11,236 nucleotides of DNA from Deltaproteobacteria bacterium (GTDB lineage Bacteria > Desulfobacterota > Desulfobulbia > Desulfobulbales > BM004): NCBI GenBank assembly GCA_019312685.1, contig JAFDCR010000378.1, positions 1 to 11,236 of the forward strand, written 5' to 3'. The notes below the pieces were generated by a model. It made no database searches. It was not told the origin of the DNA and worked only from the letters and a program-made list of their open reading frames with translations. This document shows, in pieces, positions 1-6,649 of this stretch. How positions within the stretch are numbered: the first letter of the stretch is position 1; every line of letters begins with the position of its first letter. Position numbers and translations under genes: made by a program.

Positions 1-720
1 CAGAAGGTTTTAAAAGGTGTCAATTTAAGTATCCGGCCCGGAATGACTACCGTTATCGGCGGGGCAAGCGGCCAGGGTAAAAGTGTTACGATAAAACTTA
101 TTTTGGGACTGATGAAACCTGATTCGGGGCAGGTTCTTGTTGAGGGAAAAGATGTAACAAAGATGGGGGTCAGGGAACTCAGCGAAGTGAGAACAAAATT
201 CGGAGTCGTGTTTCAGGGGGTGGCTCCGTTTGACTCAATGACGGTTTTTGACAATATAGCTCTGCCGCTCAGGGAAAGAACCAATCTCAACAAAGAAGAA
301 ATCCGGCAGCGGGTTATGGAGTCACTTGAACAGTTTGGTCTGGCAGGGCATGAAGAAAAATTTCCGGCACAATTAAGTGGCGGTATGCTGAAAAGGGTCG
401 GCATGGCGCGCGCCTTACAGCTTAAACCTAAGATCATGCTGTTTGATGAACCGACCACGGGGCTGGATCCGGCCAAATCACTGGAAATTTACAGGCTGTT
501 TTATAGAATCCAAAGGGAAATGGGATATACAGCAGTTATTGTAAGTCATGATATACCCAAAATATTCAACCTCGCCGATCAGGTAGTAGTAATGCACGAA
601 GGTATAGCCAAGGTATTCAGCAGTTCCGAAGAGATCCAATGGAGCAATGATCCGATAATCAAGGATTTTGTGGAAATGACAATGGGGCATATTTATCAAA
701 GCAGAATGGAAAATGAATGA
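1..720 (+). CDS. mlaF: MlaF-type ABC transporter ATPase (5' partial)
   Basis: This is the ATPase of the Mla phospholipid transporter, which acts on the cytoplasmic face of the inner membrane and powers lipid movement through MlaE and MlaD. The reading frame is open from base 1, so the true start lies upstream; the ATG at 43 is internal, because the preceding codons already encode the strand before the Walker A loop. Visible motifs are Walker A GASGQGKS (61-84), the ABC signature LSGGM (373-387), Walker B LFDEP with the Asp-Glu pair at 445-450, the D-loop GLDP, and the switch His in VSHD (codon 547-549). The signature followed by a KR and MARA stretch fits the Mkl/MlaF subfamily. The stop overlaps the mlaD start by 4 bp (ATGA), so the two are translationally coupled. 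In known operons mlaE is the neighbour of mlaF, so it is expected just outside the window. Family assignment is firm. Confidence 0.93.
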   Translation, partial: QKVLKGVNLSIRPGMTTVIGGASGQGKSVTIKLILGLMKPDSGQVLVEGKDVTKMGVRELSEVRTKFGVVFQGVAPFDSMTVFDNIALPLRERTNLNKEEIRQRVMESLEQFGLAGHEEKFPAQLSGGMLKRVGMARALQLKPKIMLFDEPTTGLDPAKSLEIYRLFYRIQREMGYTAVIVSHDIPKIFNLADQVVVMHEGIAKVFSSSEEIQWSNDPIIKDFVEMTMGHIYQSRMENE

Positions 721-1166
721 TGAAGAACATTAATACTGAGTTGATCATTGGATTGTTCATGATTGCGGGGTTTCTGGCATTTGGCTATATTTCCCTGCAG
801 ATGGGCGAGTTCTCAATTTTTGATCTGGAGAAGAATTATACCCTGGAGGCTGAATTTGACAATGTCTCAGGCTTAAAAGTCGGTGCCGGTATTGAGATCG
901 CCGGAGTAAATGTCGGCAAGGTTGCCAGAATCAACCTGGGCAATAAGGGGCTTGCCAAGGTCACTATGCTTATTGACCAGGATATCAGGATCACTGCCGA
1001 TGCTATTGCCTCAATCAGGACCCAGGGGCTCATTGGCGACAAGTATATAAAAATTATCCAGGGAGCCGATGAGGAGATGTTGGAAAGGGGAGATTTAATC
1101 TTTGATACTGAATCGGCAATAGATTTTGAGGAGCTTGTCAGCAAGTACATATTTGAATCGGATTGA
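717..1166 (+). CDS. mlaD: MlaD-type MCE-domain protein
   Basis: This is an inner-membrane-anchored MCE protein, expected to form the hexameric ring that hands phospholipids between the MlaFE pump and periplasmic MlaC. One N-terminal membrane helix covers about residues 8-28. A single MCE domain covers about 40-117, with the typical stretches SGLKVGAGIEIAGVNVGKV and RTQGLIGDKYIKI. At 149 residues it is shorter than E. coli MlaD (183 residues). Only about 30 residues follow the MCE fold, so the C-terminal helical extension seen in E. coli is mostly missing. The start is the ATG overlapping the mlaF stop; a second ATG at 720 would shorten the protein by one residue. The position between mlaF and mlaA/mlaC supports the assignment. 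Confidence 0.9.
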   Translation: MMKNINTELIIGLFMIAGFLAFGYISLQMGEFSIFDLEKNYTLEAEFDNVSGLKVGAGIEIAGVNVGKVARINLGNKGLAKVTMLIDQDIRITADAIASIRTQGLIGDKYIKIIQGADEEMLERGDLIFDTESAIDFEELVSKYIFESD

Positions 1167-1172
1167 TTTTTC

Positions 1173-1180
1173 AGGAGAGG
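1173..1180 (+). promoter_or_regulatory. Ribosome binding site for mlaA
   Basis: AGGAGAGG is a strong Shine-Dalgarno-like sequence in the gap after mlaD. It lies 14 nt before the ATG at 1195 and 8 nt before an in-frame TTG at 1189. It rules out the much earlier in-frame ATG at 1126, which lies inside mlaD and would put unlikely residues in front of the signal peptide. Confidence 0.6.
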
Positions 1181-1194
1181 AATTGAATTTGTTT

Positions 1195-2010
1195 ATGGTA
1201 AAAATAAAAAACCTATATCGGATATTTCAGGCAGTTCTTGTTTTACTGCTGCTGCATTCTTATGCATGGGCTGCTGATAGTCCGGGGCAGCCCGCGGATG
1301 TAAGCAAAAATAGAACTACTGCAGAAGTTGAAGCCGCCGCAGACATGGAAGATGATGCCTGGGAAAAGGATGATGACTGGGAAGATGAATGGGGAGAAGG
1401 AGAAGCAATTGCCGATCCCCTTGAACCCATTAACCGTATCTTTTTTCATTTTAACGATAAACTCTACTACTGGGTTCTGAAACCCGTTGCCAGGGGATAT
1501 TCTGCTATTGTGCCGGAAGATGTACAGATCGCAGTCAGAAACTTTTTTGATAACCTCAAGTCGCCGACTCGGGCTGTAAACAGTCTGCTGCAGGGAGAGG
1601 TTAAAGATTCAGGCGTTGAGGTTGTGCGGTTTGTCCTAAATTCCACGGTCGGCATTTTAGGGTTTGCCGATGTTGCCAAGAATGAAATGGATCTGCATTC
1701 AACCAAGGAAGATACCGGGCAGACTCTCGGGTATTACGGCGCTGGGGGTGGATTTTACATTAATTGGCCTTTTCTCGGCCCCTCCAATCTCCGGGACTCT
1801 ATCGGGTTGGTCGGGGACTCATATCTGCACCCCTTTATTTTTCTGGATGAAGAGTGGGAAATAATTGTAGGGGCCAAGGCTCTTGAAATGGTAAATCATA
1901 CTGCCTTGACCATGGGAGATTACGAGTTGTTCACGGAAACAGCTTTAGATCCATATGAGGCTGTAAAAGATGCCTATCAGCAGTACAGGAACGGTCTTAT
2001 AAAAGAATAA
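1195..2010 (+). CDS. mlaA: MlaA/VacJ family outer-membrane lipid asymmetry protein
   Basis: MlaA removes misplaced phospholipid from the outer leaflet of the outer membrane and passes it to MlaC. The family hallmark DPLEPINR is at residues 74-81, followed by the typical FNDKLYYWVLKPVARGY stretch, the RNFFDNL segment and a C-terminal YxxxKDAYQQYRN region. Residues 1-26 look like a signal peptide (basic start, run of Leu, AWA before the likely cut). There is no lipobox cysteine, so unlike the E. coli lipoprotein this one is probably cut by signal peptidase I. Between the signal and the MlaA domain lies an acidic, tryptophan-spaced tract (about residues 50-70, W at 56, 62 and 66). The ATG at 1195 is preferred because it opens directly onto the signal peptide; a TTG at 1189 is better spaced from the ribosome site and is the main alternative. 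The protein has 271 residues. It sits between mlaD and mlaC, whereas E. coli encodes it elsewhere. Confidence 0.92.
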   Translation: MVKIKNLYRIFQAVLVLLLLHSYAWAADSPGQPADVSKNRTTAEVEAAADMEDDAWEKDDDWEDEWGEGEAIADPLEPINRIFFHFNDKLYYWVLKPVARGYSAIVPEDVQIAVRNFFDNLKSPTRAVNSLLQGEVKDSGVEVVRFVLNSTVGILGFADVAKNEMDLHSTKEDTGQTLGYYGAGGGFYINWPFLGPSNLRDSIGLVGDSYLHPFIFLDEEWEIIVGAKALEMVNHTALTMGDYELFTETALDPYEAVKDAYQQYRNGLIKE

Positions 2011-2037
2011 TTGGAGAAGGAATATCTAAAATATAAA

Positions 2038-2691
2038 ATGTCTAAAGGTATGTTAAGAATGTATAAATTTGGTAAACAGGCAGGTAGATTGTCGATTGCT
2101 CTGGTTATGCTGCTTCTGCTTCTGTCAGGAACCGGTTTCATGGCTTCAGCAAATGATGACCCCCTGGTACAGCTGCAGGGGTCTGTAGATGAAATCCTGA
2201 AAATACTGCAGTCAAAAGAATTACAGGTTCCCGAGAAAAAGGATGAACGCAAACAAAGGGTTTTGGATGTGGTCAATACCATGTTTGATTTCCGCTCTAT
2301 GGCAAGAAGCTCCCTGGGGCAGAACTGGAACGGTCTGACCAGTGAAGAGCGGGATCTGTTTGTGGATCTGTTTGCAGACCTCATTGAGCAGCGATATATC
2401 GGCAAGATTGATGCGTATAATGACCAAAAGGTGATTTACAAGGAGCAGCGGGTCAGAAACGATAAGGCCAGGGTCTACACAGCTATAGTTGATAAAGACC
2501 TGGAGATCCCCATAGACTACAGCTTGCATAAGAGCCAGGGGAAGTGGCTTATCAAGGATATGAAGATTGAAAATGTTAGCCTCATCGCAAATTATCGAAG
2601 GGATTTCAACTCCATAATCAGAAAAGAGAAGTTTGCCGGCCTTGTTGAAAAAATCACAGCTCAGCTTGAAAAATCAGAGAAGCAAAACTAG
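2038..2691 (+). CDS. mlaC: MlaC-type periplasmic phospholipid-binding protein
   Basis: This is a soluble periplasmic carrier that shuttles phospholipid between outer-membrane MlaA and inner-membrane MlaD. From the ATG at 2038 it has 217 residues, close to E. coli MlaC (211). A signal peptide is clear: basic residues, then a run of leucines, then GFMASA with a likely cut near residue 38. The mature protein follows the family pattern: an early helix (DPLVQLQGSVDEILKIL), then VLDVVNTMFDFRSMARSSLGQNW, then SEERDLFVDLFADLIEQRYIGKID, then a beta-rich half with KWLIKDMKIENVSLIANYR. The start is not certain. GGAGAAGG at 2013-2020 is 17 nt from the ATG at 2038, and a TTG at 2011 precedes it. In-frame ATGs at 2050 and 2059 also keep the signal peptide; the latter has AAAGG 10 nt upstream. 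It lies directly after mlaA in the same operon. Confidence 0.9.
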   Translation: MSKGMLRMYKFGKQAGRLSIALVMLLLLLSGTGFMASANDDPLVQLQGSVDEILKILQSKELQVPEKKDERKQRVLDVVNTMFDFRSMARSSLGQNWNGLTSEERDLFVDLFADLIEQRYIGKIDAYNDQKVIYKEQRVRNDKARVYTAIVDKDLEIPIDYSLHKSQGKWLIKDMKIENVSLIANYRRDFNSIIRKEKFAGLVEKITAQLEKSEKQN

Positions 2692-2701
2692 TTTGTAGGA
2701 T

Positions 2702-3175
2702 ATGAATGAAATTCCCCATTATAGCCTTTGTGATTCCAGCTCGGAAGATATCAGACAGGCCTTTAACTTTCTTTCTAAAGAGGAGGCGGAGGAGCTTTGT
2801 TCATACCTCGAACTGAGAGAGTTTGAGGATGATGTTATCGTAATGCAGGAAGGTGCATCTGAAGATTACGTTGGCTTTTTAATTGAAGGTAAGCTGGCTG
2901 TCAAAAAGAAAACCGGCTACTGGGATAAGCATATAATAATTGCCATACTTGAAAAGGGTGCCATGGTGGGAGAAGGGGGGTTTATAGACAGCGGGCCCCG
3001 TTCCAGCACTATTGTTGCCATGGAACCATCCAGGCTCCTTGCACTTTCAGTCCAGGAAATGGAGAAACTCATTCAGAATAATCCCTTCCTTGCCGTCAAG
3101 ATCATGAAACGCATGTTGTACATCATGAGTATACGTTTAAGAAAGGCGGGAGAACGCATTTCCGAGTTGCTATGA
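2702..3175 (+). CDS. Stand-alone cyclic-nucleotide-binding (CRP-like sensor) domain protein
   Basis: This 157-residue protein consists almost wholly of one cyclic-nucleotide-binding fold. After a short N-terminal helix (about 15-37) comes the beta-roll (about 40-115), and then a helix corresponding to the CRP dimer helix (about 118-150). The phosphate-binding cassette can be read directly: G90-E91 followed by R100-S101-S102 in the order GE...PRSS, so the Glu and Arg that normally hold cyclic nucleotide are present. No helix-turn-helix follows, so it is not a complete CRP/FNR transcription factor, and no enzyme domain is attached. The start is 10 nt after the mlaC stop, with only a weak TAGGA just before the ATG, so it is probably translated by coupling with mlaC. 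The position suggests it adjusts Mla activity or assembly in response to a nucleotide; that role is inference. The ligand (cAMP, cGMP or none) cannot be told from sequence alone. Confidence 0.8.
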   Translation: MNEIPHYSLCDSSSEDIRQAFNFLSKEEAEELCSYLELREFEDDVIVMQEGASEDYVGFLIEGKLAVKKKTGYWDKHIIIAILEKGAMVGEGGFIDSGPRSSTIVAMEPSRLLALSVQEMEKLIQNNPFLAVKIMKRMLYIMSIRLRKAGERISELL

Positions 3176-3326
3176 CCTCCTTTTGAAAATTCGAATATGG
3201 TACTTGCCTGCCAATTCAAGAAAACCTGCCATAAGATCCAAAACAAAGGCCTTCCGCCCGTTTATTTTTTCCATAATGATTCGATTTTTTATGAAAACTG
3301 CGTAACCTAAGATTTTTGAAAATAAT

Positions 3327-3854
3327 TTGAATAGTTATAACTCCATGGGTAACAAAACAGGAGAAAGAGACAGTGGAAGGTTCCAGCGAATTTCCAAGGC
3401 AAGAATATTTGACGGCCATCCCTTGAAGTTGAGTATACAAGCCGTATTGGTGCTTGTATCTAGCTATACGGCTATAACATCAATAATTTCTATACTTTTT
3501 TCATATTTTTATAGGGCTGAATATTCCCTGGTGTATTGGACATTATTGCCCGGAGCGTTTCTGGGGTTGGTTCTGCTTGTTTTAGAGCGTTTTCTGGGAA
3601 AGCTGAAAAGTTATTTGTTTCCGCAATTCGGAAAACTTCTGACAGCTTTTTTATTGTTCTTTATTCACCTCATCGGCTACCTTGCTCTTTCTTCAATTGT
3701 GGTGAATTATCCTGTCGGATTTATCATAGAGAAAACGAGCGGCTTGGCAGGAGTTGCAAGTGAATACAGCCTTTTTTCCGGTAATTTTTTTATCGTGATT
3801 GGGCTGTTGAGTTGGTTGAGGAATGTGCGGGCTGCCCCCTACCGTTGCTTCTGA
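3327..3854 (+). CDS. Unrecognised ORF, possible four-helix membrane protein
   Basis: I do not recognise this gene. The reading frame gives up to 175 residues with four hydrophobic stretches: about residues 36-60, 68-86, 104-126 and 149-165. The first 35 residues are polar and basic, and the loops contain Lys/Arg (for example ERFLGKLKSY). This looks like a small inner-membrane protein. The start is weakly supported: TTG at 3327 and ATG at 3345 both lack a clear ribosome site. The last residues (RNVRAAPYRCF) stop 4 bp before the left arm of the inverted repeat at 3858-3962. The end of the frame may therefore be borrowed from, or cut off by, that element. It is 151 nt from the upstream CNBD gene and probably not tightly co-transcribed with it. 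It could be a lineage-specific membrane protein, a truncated remnant, or a chance frame; hydrophobic AT-rich frames of this length do arise by chance. Confidence 0.4.
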   Translation: MNSYNSMGNKTGERDSGRFQRISKARIFDGHPLKLSIQAVLVLVSSYTAITSIISILFSYFYRAEYSLVYWTLLPGAFLGLVLLVLERFLGKLKSYLFPQFGKLLTAFLLFFIHLIGYLALSSIVVNYPVGFIIEKTSGLAGVASEYSLFSGNFFIVIGLLSWLRNVRAAPYRCF

Positions 3855-3857
3855 TGC

Positions 3858-3962
3858 ACGATTTCCAAATTTACCCAATCTACGTTGTCATCGGCCACTT
3901 CGCATACTATTTGTATAGCGAAGCGGCCTCTTCCTAGTATCTAAGGCAAATTTGAAAATCGT
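3858..3962. repeat. Nested inverted repeat (MITE- or REP-like palindromic element)
   Basis: Two outer arms, 3858-3875 and 3945-3962, are inverted copies matching at 16 of 18 positions. Inside them is a second hairpin at 3893-3928. GGCC (3893-3896) pairs with GGCC (3925-3928), CTTCGC (3898-3903) with GCGAAG (3918-3923), and ATAC with GTAT, with one mismatch, one bulged A and a 5-nt loop. The whole unit could fold as a long cruciform or as structured RNA. It lies in a gene-poor gap and there is no run of T after the inner hairpin, so it is not an ordinary intrinsic terminator. Dispersed palindromic elements and miniature transposons have this build, but no flanking target duplication is obvious and copy number cannot be judged from this window. 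Confidence 0.6.
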
Positions 3963-4134
3963 TATATTTACTATTCTAGCCAATACATCCTGATGATAAA
4001 AATATATCAGATATTTTGTTTGGTTATGAATCAACAACCAGATTCCTCGTTTTTCCCCTCATTTATCATGAAGCCGATTGTTGAGGAAATAACTTTATGA
4101 CGTGTAATAAAGAGCGTTACATTAGGAAAATGAC
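3963..4134. other. AT-rich non-coding stretch upstream of rpmF
   Basis: Together with the inverted repeat and the promoter region, this makes about 420 nt without a convincing gene (3855-4275). No reading frame with a ribosome site was found. The gene that usually precedes rpmF in many bacteria (yceD, DUF177) is not here. The only structures seen are a perfect 7-bp AT-rich inverted repeat at 3999-4017 and weak 5-bp hairpins around 4021-4045. Confidence 0.5.
3999..4017. repeat. AT-rich perfect inverted repeat (7-5-7)
   Basis: AAAATAT (3999-4005) and ATATTTT (4011-4017) are perfect inverted copies separated by ATCAG. It lies about 118 bp upstream of the -35 box of the rpmF promoter. It could be a protein-binding site or a weak hairpin; in such AT-rich DNA it could also be chance. 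Confidence 0.25.
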
Positions 4135-4162
4135 TTGACAACCAGTGATAATTTTTTATAGT
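4135..4162 (+). promoter_or_regulatory. Sigma70-type promoter for rpmF-plsX-fabH
   Basis: A perfect -35 box TTGACA (4135-4140) is followed after 16 bp by TATAGT (4157-4162), which matches the -10 consensus at five of six positions. The spacer is T-rich just before the -10. Transcription would start near 4169, leaving an untranslated leader of about 107 nt before rpmF. The spacer is one base shorter than optimal. No other comparably good promoter was seen in the window, so this is likely the main promoter of the lipid-synthesis cluster. Confidence 0.7.
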
Positions 4163-4275
4163 CTCCGCTGTTTAGTATTTGGGCATATGAAAAGTAGATT
4201 TTTAAAGAAGTATCAACCCTTTCTTCAGAAAATATACTGAAAAGAAAAAAATTTTATATATCCGGAGGTTAGAAA

Positions 4276-4464
4276 GTGGCTTTACCAAAACGTAGGCATT
4301 CATATTCCAGGACGCGGAAAAGACGTTCCCATGATGCGCTGACCCCTGCGTCTGTCTCAAGCTGTCCGAAATGTGGGGAGCCGAAGCTCTCGCACCGACT
4401 TTGCGGCGGCTGTGGAACCTATAATGACAGGACTATTTTTAAGCTTGAAGAAGAGCTGGAGTAA
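4276..4464 (+). CDS. rpmF: 50S ribosomal protein L32
   Basis: This is the small basic zinc-binding protein of the large ribosomal subunit. The 62-residue product starts with the conserved MALPKRRHSYSRTRKRRSHD and carries the four-cysteine zinc site C30-x2-C33 ... C43-x2-C46, so it is the zinc-containing form and not the cysteine-less paralogue. The start is GTG at 4276, with GGAGG (4264-4268) 7 nt upstream; the conserved N-terminus confirms it. The stop is 3 nt before plsX, so the two are co-translated. Linking rpmF to plsX and fabH is very common in bacteria and ties membrane-lipid synthesis to growth. The usual upstream neighbour yceD is missing here. Confidence 0.97.
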   Translation: MALPKRRHSYSRTRKRRSHDALTPASVSSCPKCGEPKLSHRLCGGCGTYNDRTIFKLEEELE

Positions 4465-4467
4465 AAC

Positions 4468-5529
4468 GTGACATTGCGTATTGCCCTGGATGCCATGGGT
4501 GGCGAACGAGGCCCGGAGGAAATGGTTGCCGGGGCGATACAGGCTGTTGATGAATCAGACCTGGATGTAGCACTTATCGGTGATGAAAATATTCTCAACG
4601 GAATTCTGCATAAGTATCCTCAAGCCTTCTCAAGATTAAATATCGTTCATGCATCCCAGACAGTATCCATGGATGAGTCTCCTTTTGAAGCGATTCGAAA
4701 GAAGAAGGACTCATCAATCAGTAAAGCTTTTGATCAGATCAAAAATGGTGCAGCAGATGCTGTGGTGAGTGCCGGTAATTCCGGCGCTACCATGGCCTCA
4801 GCCATTAAATACCTGGGGCGTTTGGAAAATATCCTTAGGCCCGGGATTGCAAGTATATTCCCGACCCTGAAAAAGCCGCTGGTCATGTTGGATGTCGGGG
4901 CAAATGTTGACTGCCGTCCGCAGCACCTGTTCCAGTTCGGTGTAATGGGCGCTGCTTTTTCAAATAACCTGTTTAATATACAAAAACCCAGTATCGGCCT
5001 GCTCAGTATAGGTGAGGAGGGCGGCAAGGGTAACGTTCTGGTCAAGAGCGCCCATGAACTTTTCAGGAAGAGTTCTCTCAATTTTATCGGTAATGTTGAG
5101 GGAAGGGATATTTTCCAGGGTGATGTTGATGTAATCGTATGTGACGGTTTTGTCGGGAATGTCTGTTTGAAAGTAAGCGAGGGATTGGCTGAGGCAATTA
5201 TTTCCATGCTGCGTACCGAGATGTCAAAAAGTTTAATGGCAAAGACAGGCTATCTTCTTGCCAAGCAGGCGTTTGCCAACTTTGGTAAACGTGTCGATTA
5301 TGCCGAATATGGCGGGGCACCTCTATTGGGTGTCAATGGTACAGGTATCATCTGCCATGGCCGTTCCAATGCCAAAGCAATAAAAAACGCAATCAGGGTT
5401 GCCGCAGAGATGATCCGCAGCGGAGTAAACAGCCATATAATGCAGCTGCTGTCAGATTCAGGTCTGGTCGATGGAAAAGAAGCAAATAATGGATCTGATG
5501 CCGATAAAAAGACAGGAGAAGCTGAATGA
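4468..5529 (+). CDS. plsX: Phosphate acyltransferase PlsX
   Basis: PlsX converts acyl-ACP and phosphate to acyl-phosphate, the acyl donor used by PlsY in the first step of phospholipid synthesis. It is a peripheral membrane enzyme. The product of 353 residues is of normal family length. Family stretches are visible in order: LDAMGG (7-12), SAGNSGA (101-107), LDVGAN (141-146), IGEEGGKGN (181-189), GNVEGRDIF (208-216) and VCDGFVGNV (224-232). The start is GTG at 4468, with GGAG (4458-4461) 6 nt upstream inside the end of rpmF. The last 20 or so residues are polar, rich in Asp, Lys and Glu, and probably disordered. The stop overlaps the fabH start by 4 bp. Confidence 0.96.
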   Translation: MTLRIALDAMGGERGPEEMVAGAIQAVDESDLDVALIGDENILNGILHKYPQAFSRLNIVHASQTVSMDESPFEAIRKKKDSSISKAFDQIKNGAADAVVSAGNSGATMASAIKYLGRLENILRPGIASIFPTLKKPLVMLDVGANVDCRPQHLFQFGVMGAAFSNNLFNIQKPSIGLLSIGEEGGKGNVLVKSAHELFRKSSLNFIGNVEGRDIFQGDVDVIVCDGFVGNVCLKVSEGLAEAIISMLRTEMSKSLMAKTGYLLAKQAFANFGKRVDYAEYGGAPLLGVNGTGIICHGRSNAKAIKNAIRVAAEMIRSGVNSHIMQLLSDSGLVDGKEANNGSDADKKTGEAE

Positions 5530-6530
5530 CCGGTAATGCAAAGATAATCGGCACCGGTTCTTATTTGCCGGAACGTATCTTGACCAATAAGGAACTGGAA
5601 AAGATCGTGGATACAAGCGACGAGTGGGTAACCACCAGGACCGGAATCAGGACCAGGAGAATTGCCGGAGCCGGAGAAAAGACCTCACAAATGGCGGCCA
5701 GAGCAGCACAGAAGGCCTTAGACATGGCCGGCGTCAGTGCCCGTGAAATAGACATGATTATCGTGGGCACTATCACTGCTGACATGATAATGCCCTCATG
5801 TGCCTGCCTGGTGCAGAAGGAAATCGGTGCTGAAAATGCGTTTGCCTTTGATATCAGTGCCGCCTGCTCGGGCTTTGTTTATGCCCTTGAGATCGCAGAC
5901 CGGTATTTGAAAAATGCACCAGAGATGAAAATTCTCGTTATAGGAGCCGAAACACTGTCTGCAAGGACCGACTGGCAGGACAGGAATACCTGTGTTCTTT
6001 TTGGGGATGGAGCAGGCGCCTGCGTCGTAACCGGCAGCAATGAGGAAAGGGGGGTGGTTGCCAGCCAGCTTTATAGTGACGGGCGTCTCTGGCAGCTGCT
6101 CAGCCTTGATACAATGCCGCGACGTTACTGTCCTGTCGTCGATTATGAGACGATTCCAGACCGGAACAGCTTCTGTGACGGTTCGGCAATCAATATGGTC
6201 GGCAAGGATGTCTTCAAGTATGCAGTCCGTGAAATGGGGGATGCTGTTGAGGGGCTGCTTCACAGAGAGGGAATCAAGGTTGAGGAAATAGACCTTATGA
6301 TCCCCCATCAGGCCAATATAAGAATTCTCAAAAGTCTGGCTGAAAGGGTCAACCTGCCGTTTGAAAAAGTTTATACAACCATACAGAAATACGGGAATTC
6401 TTCTGCAGCCAGCCTTCCTATTGCCTTAGACGAAGCAAACAGGGAAGGATGCCTTAAAAACGGTGACCTGCTGCTCTTCAGCGTATTTGGTGGCGGGTTT
6501 ACCTGGGGTGTTGTGCTTTTTCGCTGGTAG
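5526..6530 (+). CDS. fabH: Beta-ketoacyl-ACP synthase III
   Basis: FabH starts fatty-acid synthesis by condensing an acyl-CoA primer, often acetyl-CoA, with malonyl-ACP in the cytoplasm. The catalytic triad is complete: Cys114 in SAACSG, His261 in IPHQAN and Asn291 in YGNSSA. The N-terminal GTGSYLPERILTN and DEWVTTRTGIRTRRI stretches and the C-terminal GGGFTWG are typical of the family. At 334 residues it is slightly longer than E. coli FabH (317). The ATG at 5526 overlaps the plsX stop (ATGA), which gives coupled translation. Primer preference (straight or branched) cannot be read with confidence. The next gene is not fabD, as would be usual, but an acyl-CoA dehydrogenase after a 119-nt gap. 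Confidence 0.96.
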   Translation: MTGNAKIIGTGSYLPERILTNKELEKIVDTSDEWVTTRTGIRTRRIAGAGEKTSQMAARAAQKALDMAGVSAREIDMIIVGTITADMIMPSCACLVQKEIGAENAFAFDISAACSGFVYALEIADRYLKNAPEMKILVIGAETLSARTDWQDRNTCVLFGDGAGACVVTGSNEERGVVASQLYSDGRLWQLLSLDTMPRRYCPVVDYETIPDRNSFCDGSAINMVGKDVFKYAVREMGDAVEGLLHREGIKVEEIDLMIPHQANIRILKSLAERVNLPFEKVYTTIQKYGNSSAASLPIALDEANREGCLKNGDLLLFSVFGGGFTWGVVLFRW

Positions 6531-6567
6531 AGGATTTGCTGCAGTTGGATTTTTTTTGTTTTTGGGC

Positions 6568-6597
6568 TTGCCTGTAGGTGTAAGAAGAGAGTATAGA
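6568..6597 (+). promoter_or_regulatory. Possible weak sigma70 promoter before the acyl-CoA dehydrogenase
   Basis: TTGCCT (6568-6573) and TATAGA (6592-6597), 18 bp apart, each match the consensus at four of six positions. They lie in the T-rich gap between fabH and the dehydrogenase gene. If real, they would give the redox module and the downstream fab genes their own transcription start. No clear terminator was seen after fabH, so read-through from the rpmF promoter is also likely. Confidence 0.3.
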
Positions 6598-6636
6598 TTC
6601 TGGAGTTTTTTGTTGTTTAATTTACGGCTTTAAAAC

Positions 6637-6643
6637 AAGGGAG
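6637..6643 (+). promoter_or_regulatory. Ribosome binding site deciding the dehydrogenase start
   Basis: AAGGGAG directly abuts the ATG at 6644, which is too close for normal initiation. It lies 6 nt before the in-frame GTG at 6650, a good distance. GTG also gives the N-terminus usual for the family, which favours it. Confidence 0.5.
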
Positions 6644-6649
6644 ATGAGT

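Noticed and set aside
1126..1194. Extended mlaA start at ATG 1126
   Set aside because: It lies inside mlaD, lacks a ribosome site and would add 23 residues ahead of a normal signal peptide.
3197..3211. Possible sigma54 promoter (TGGTAC...TGCC) after the CNBD gene
   Set aside because: The spacing between GG and GC is 9 nt instead of the required 10, and the -12 element is poor.
3693..3878. Minus-strand reading frame of 61 codons across the membrane ORF end and repeat
   Set aside because: It overlaps the repeat arm, has no ribosome site and resembles no family; most likely a chance frame.
3858..3962. Integron attC site
   Set aside because: The ends do not fit the RYYYAAC/GTTRRRY core sites and no integrase or cassette genes are nearby.
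4028..4055. Intrinsic terminator (GAATC-N8-GATTC followed by a short T-run)
   Set aside because: The stem is only 5 bp and AT-rich, it competes with an overlapping TGGTT/AACCA pairing, and the T-run is offset from the stem.
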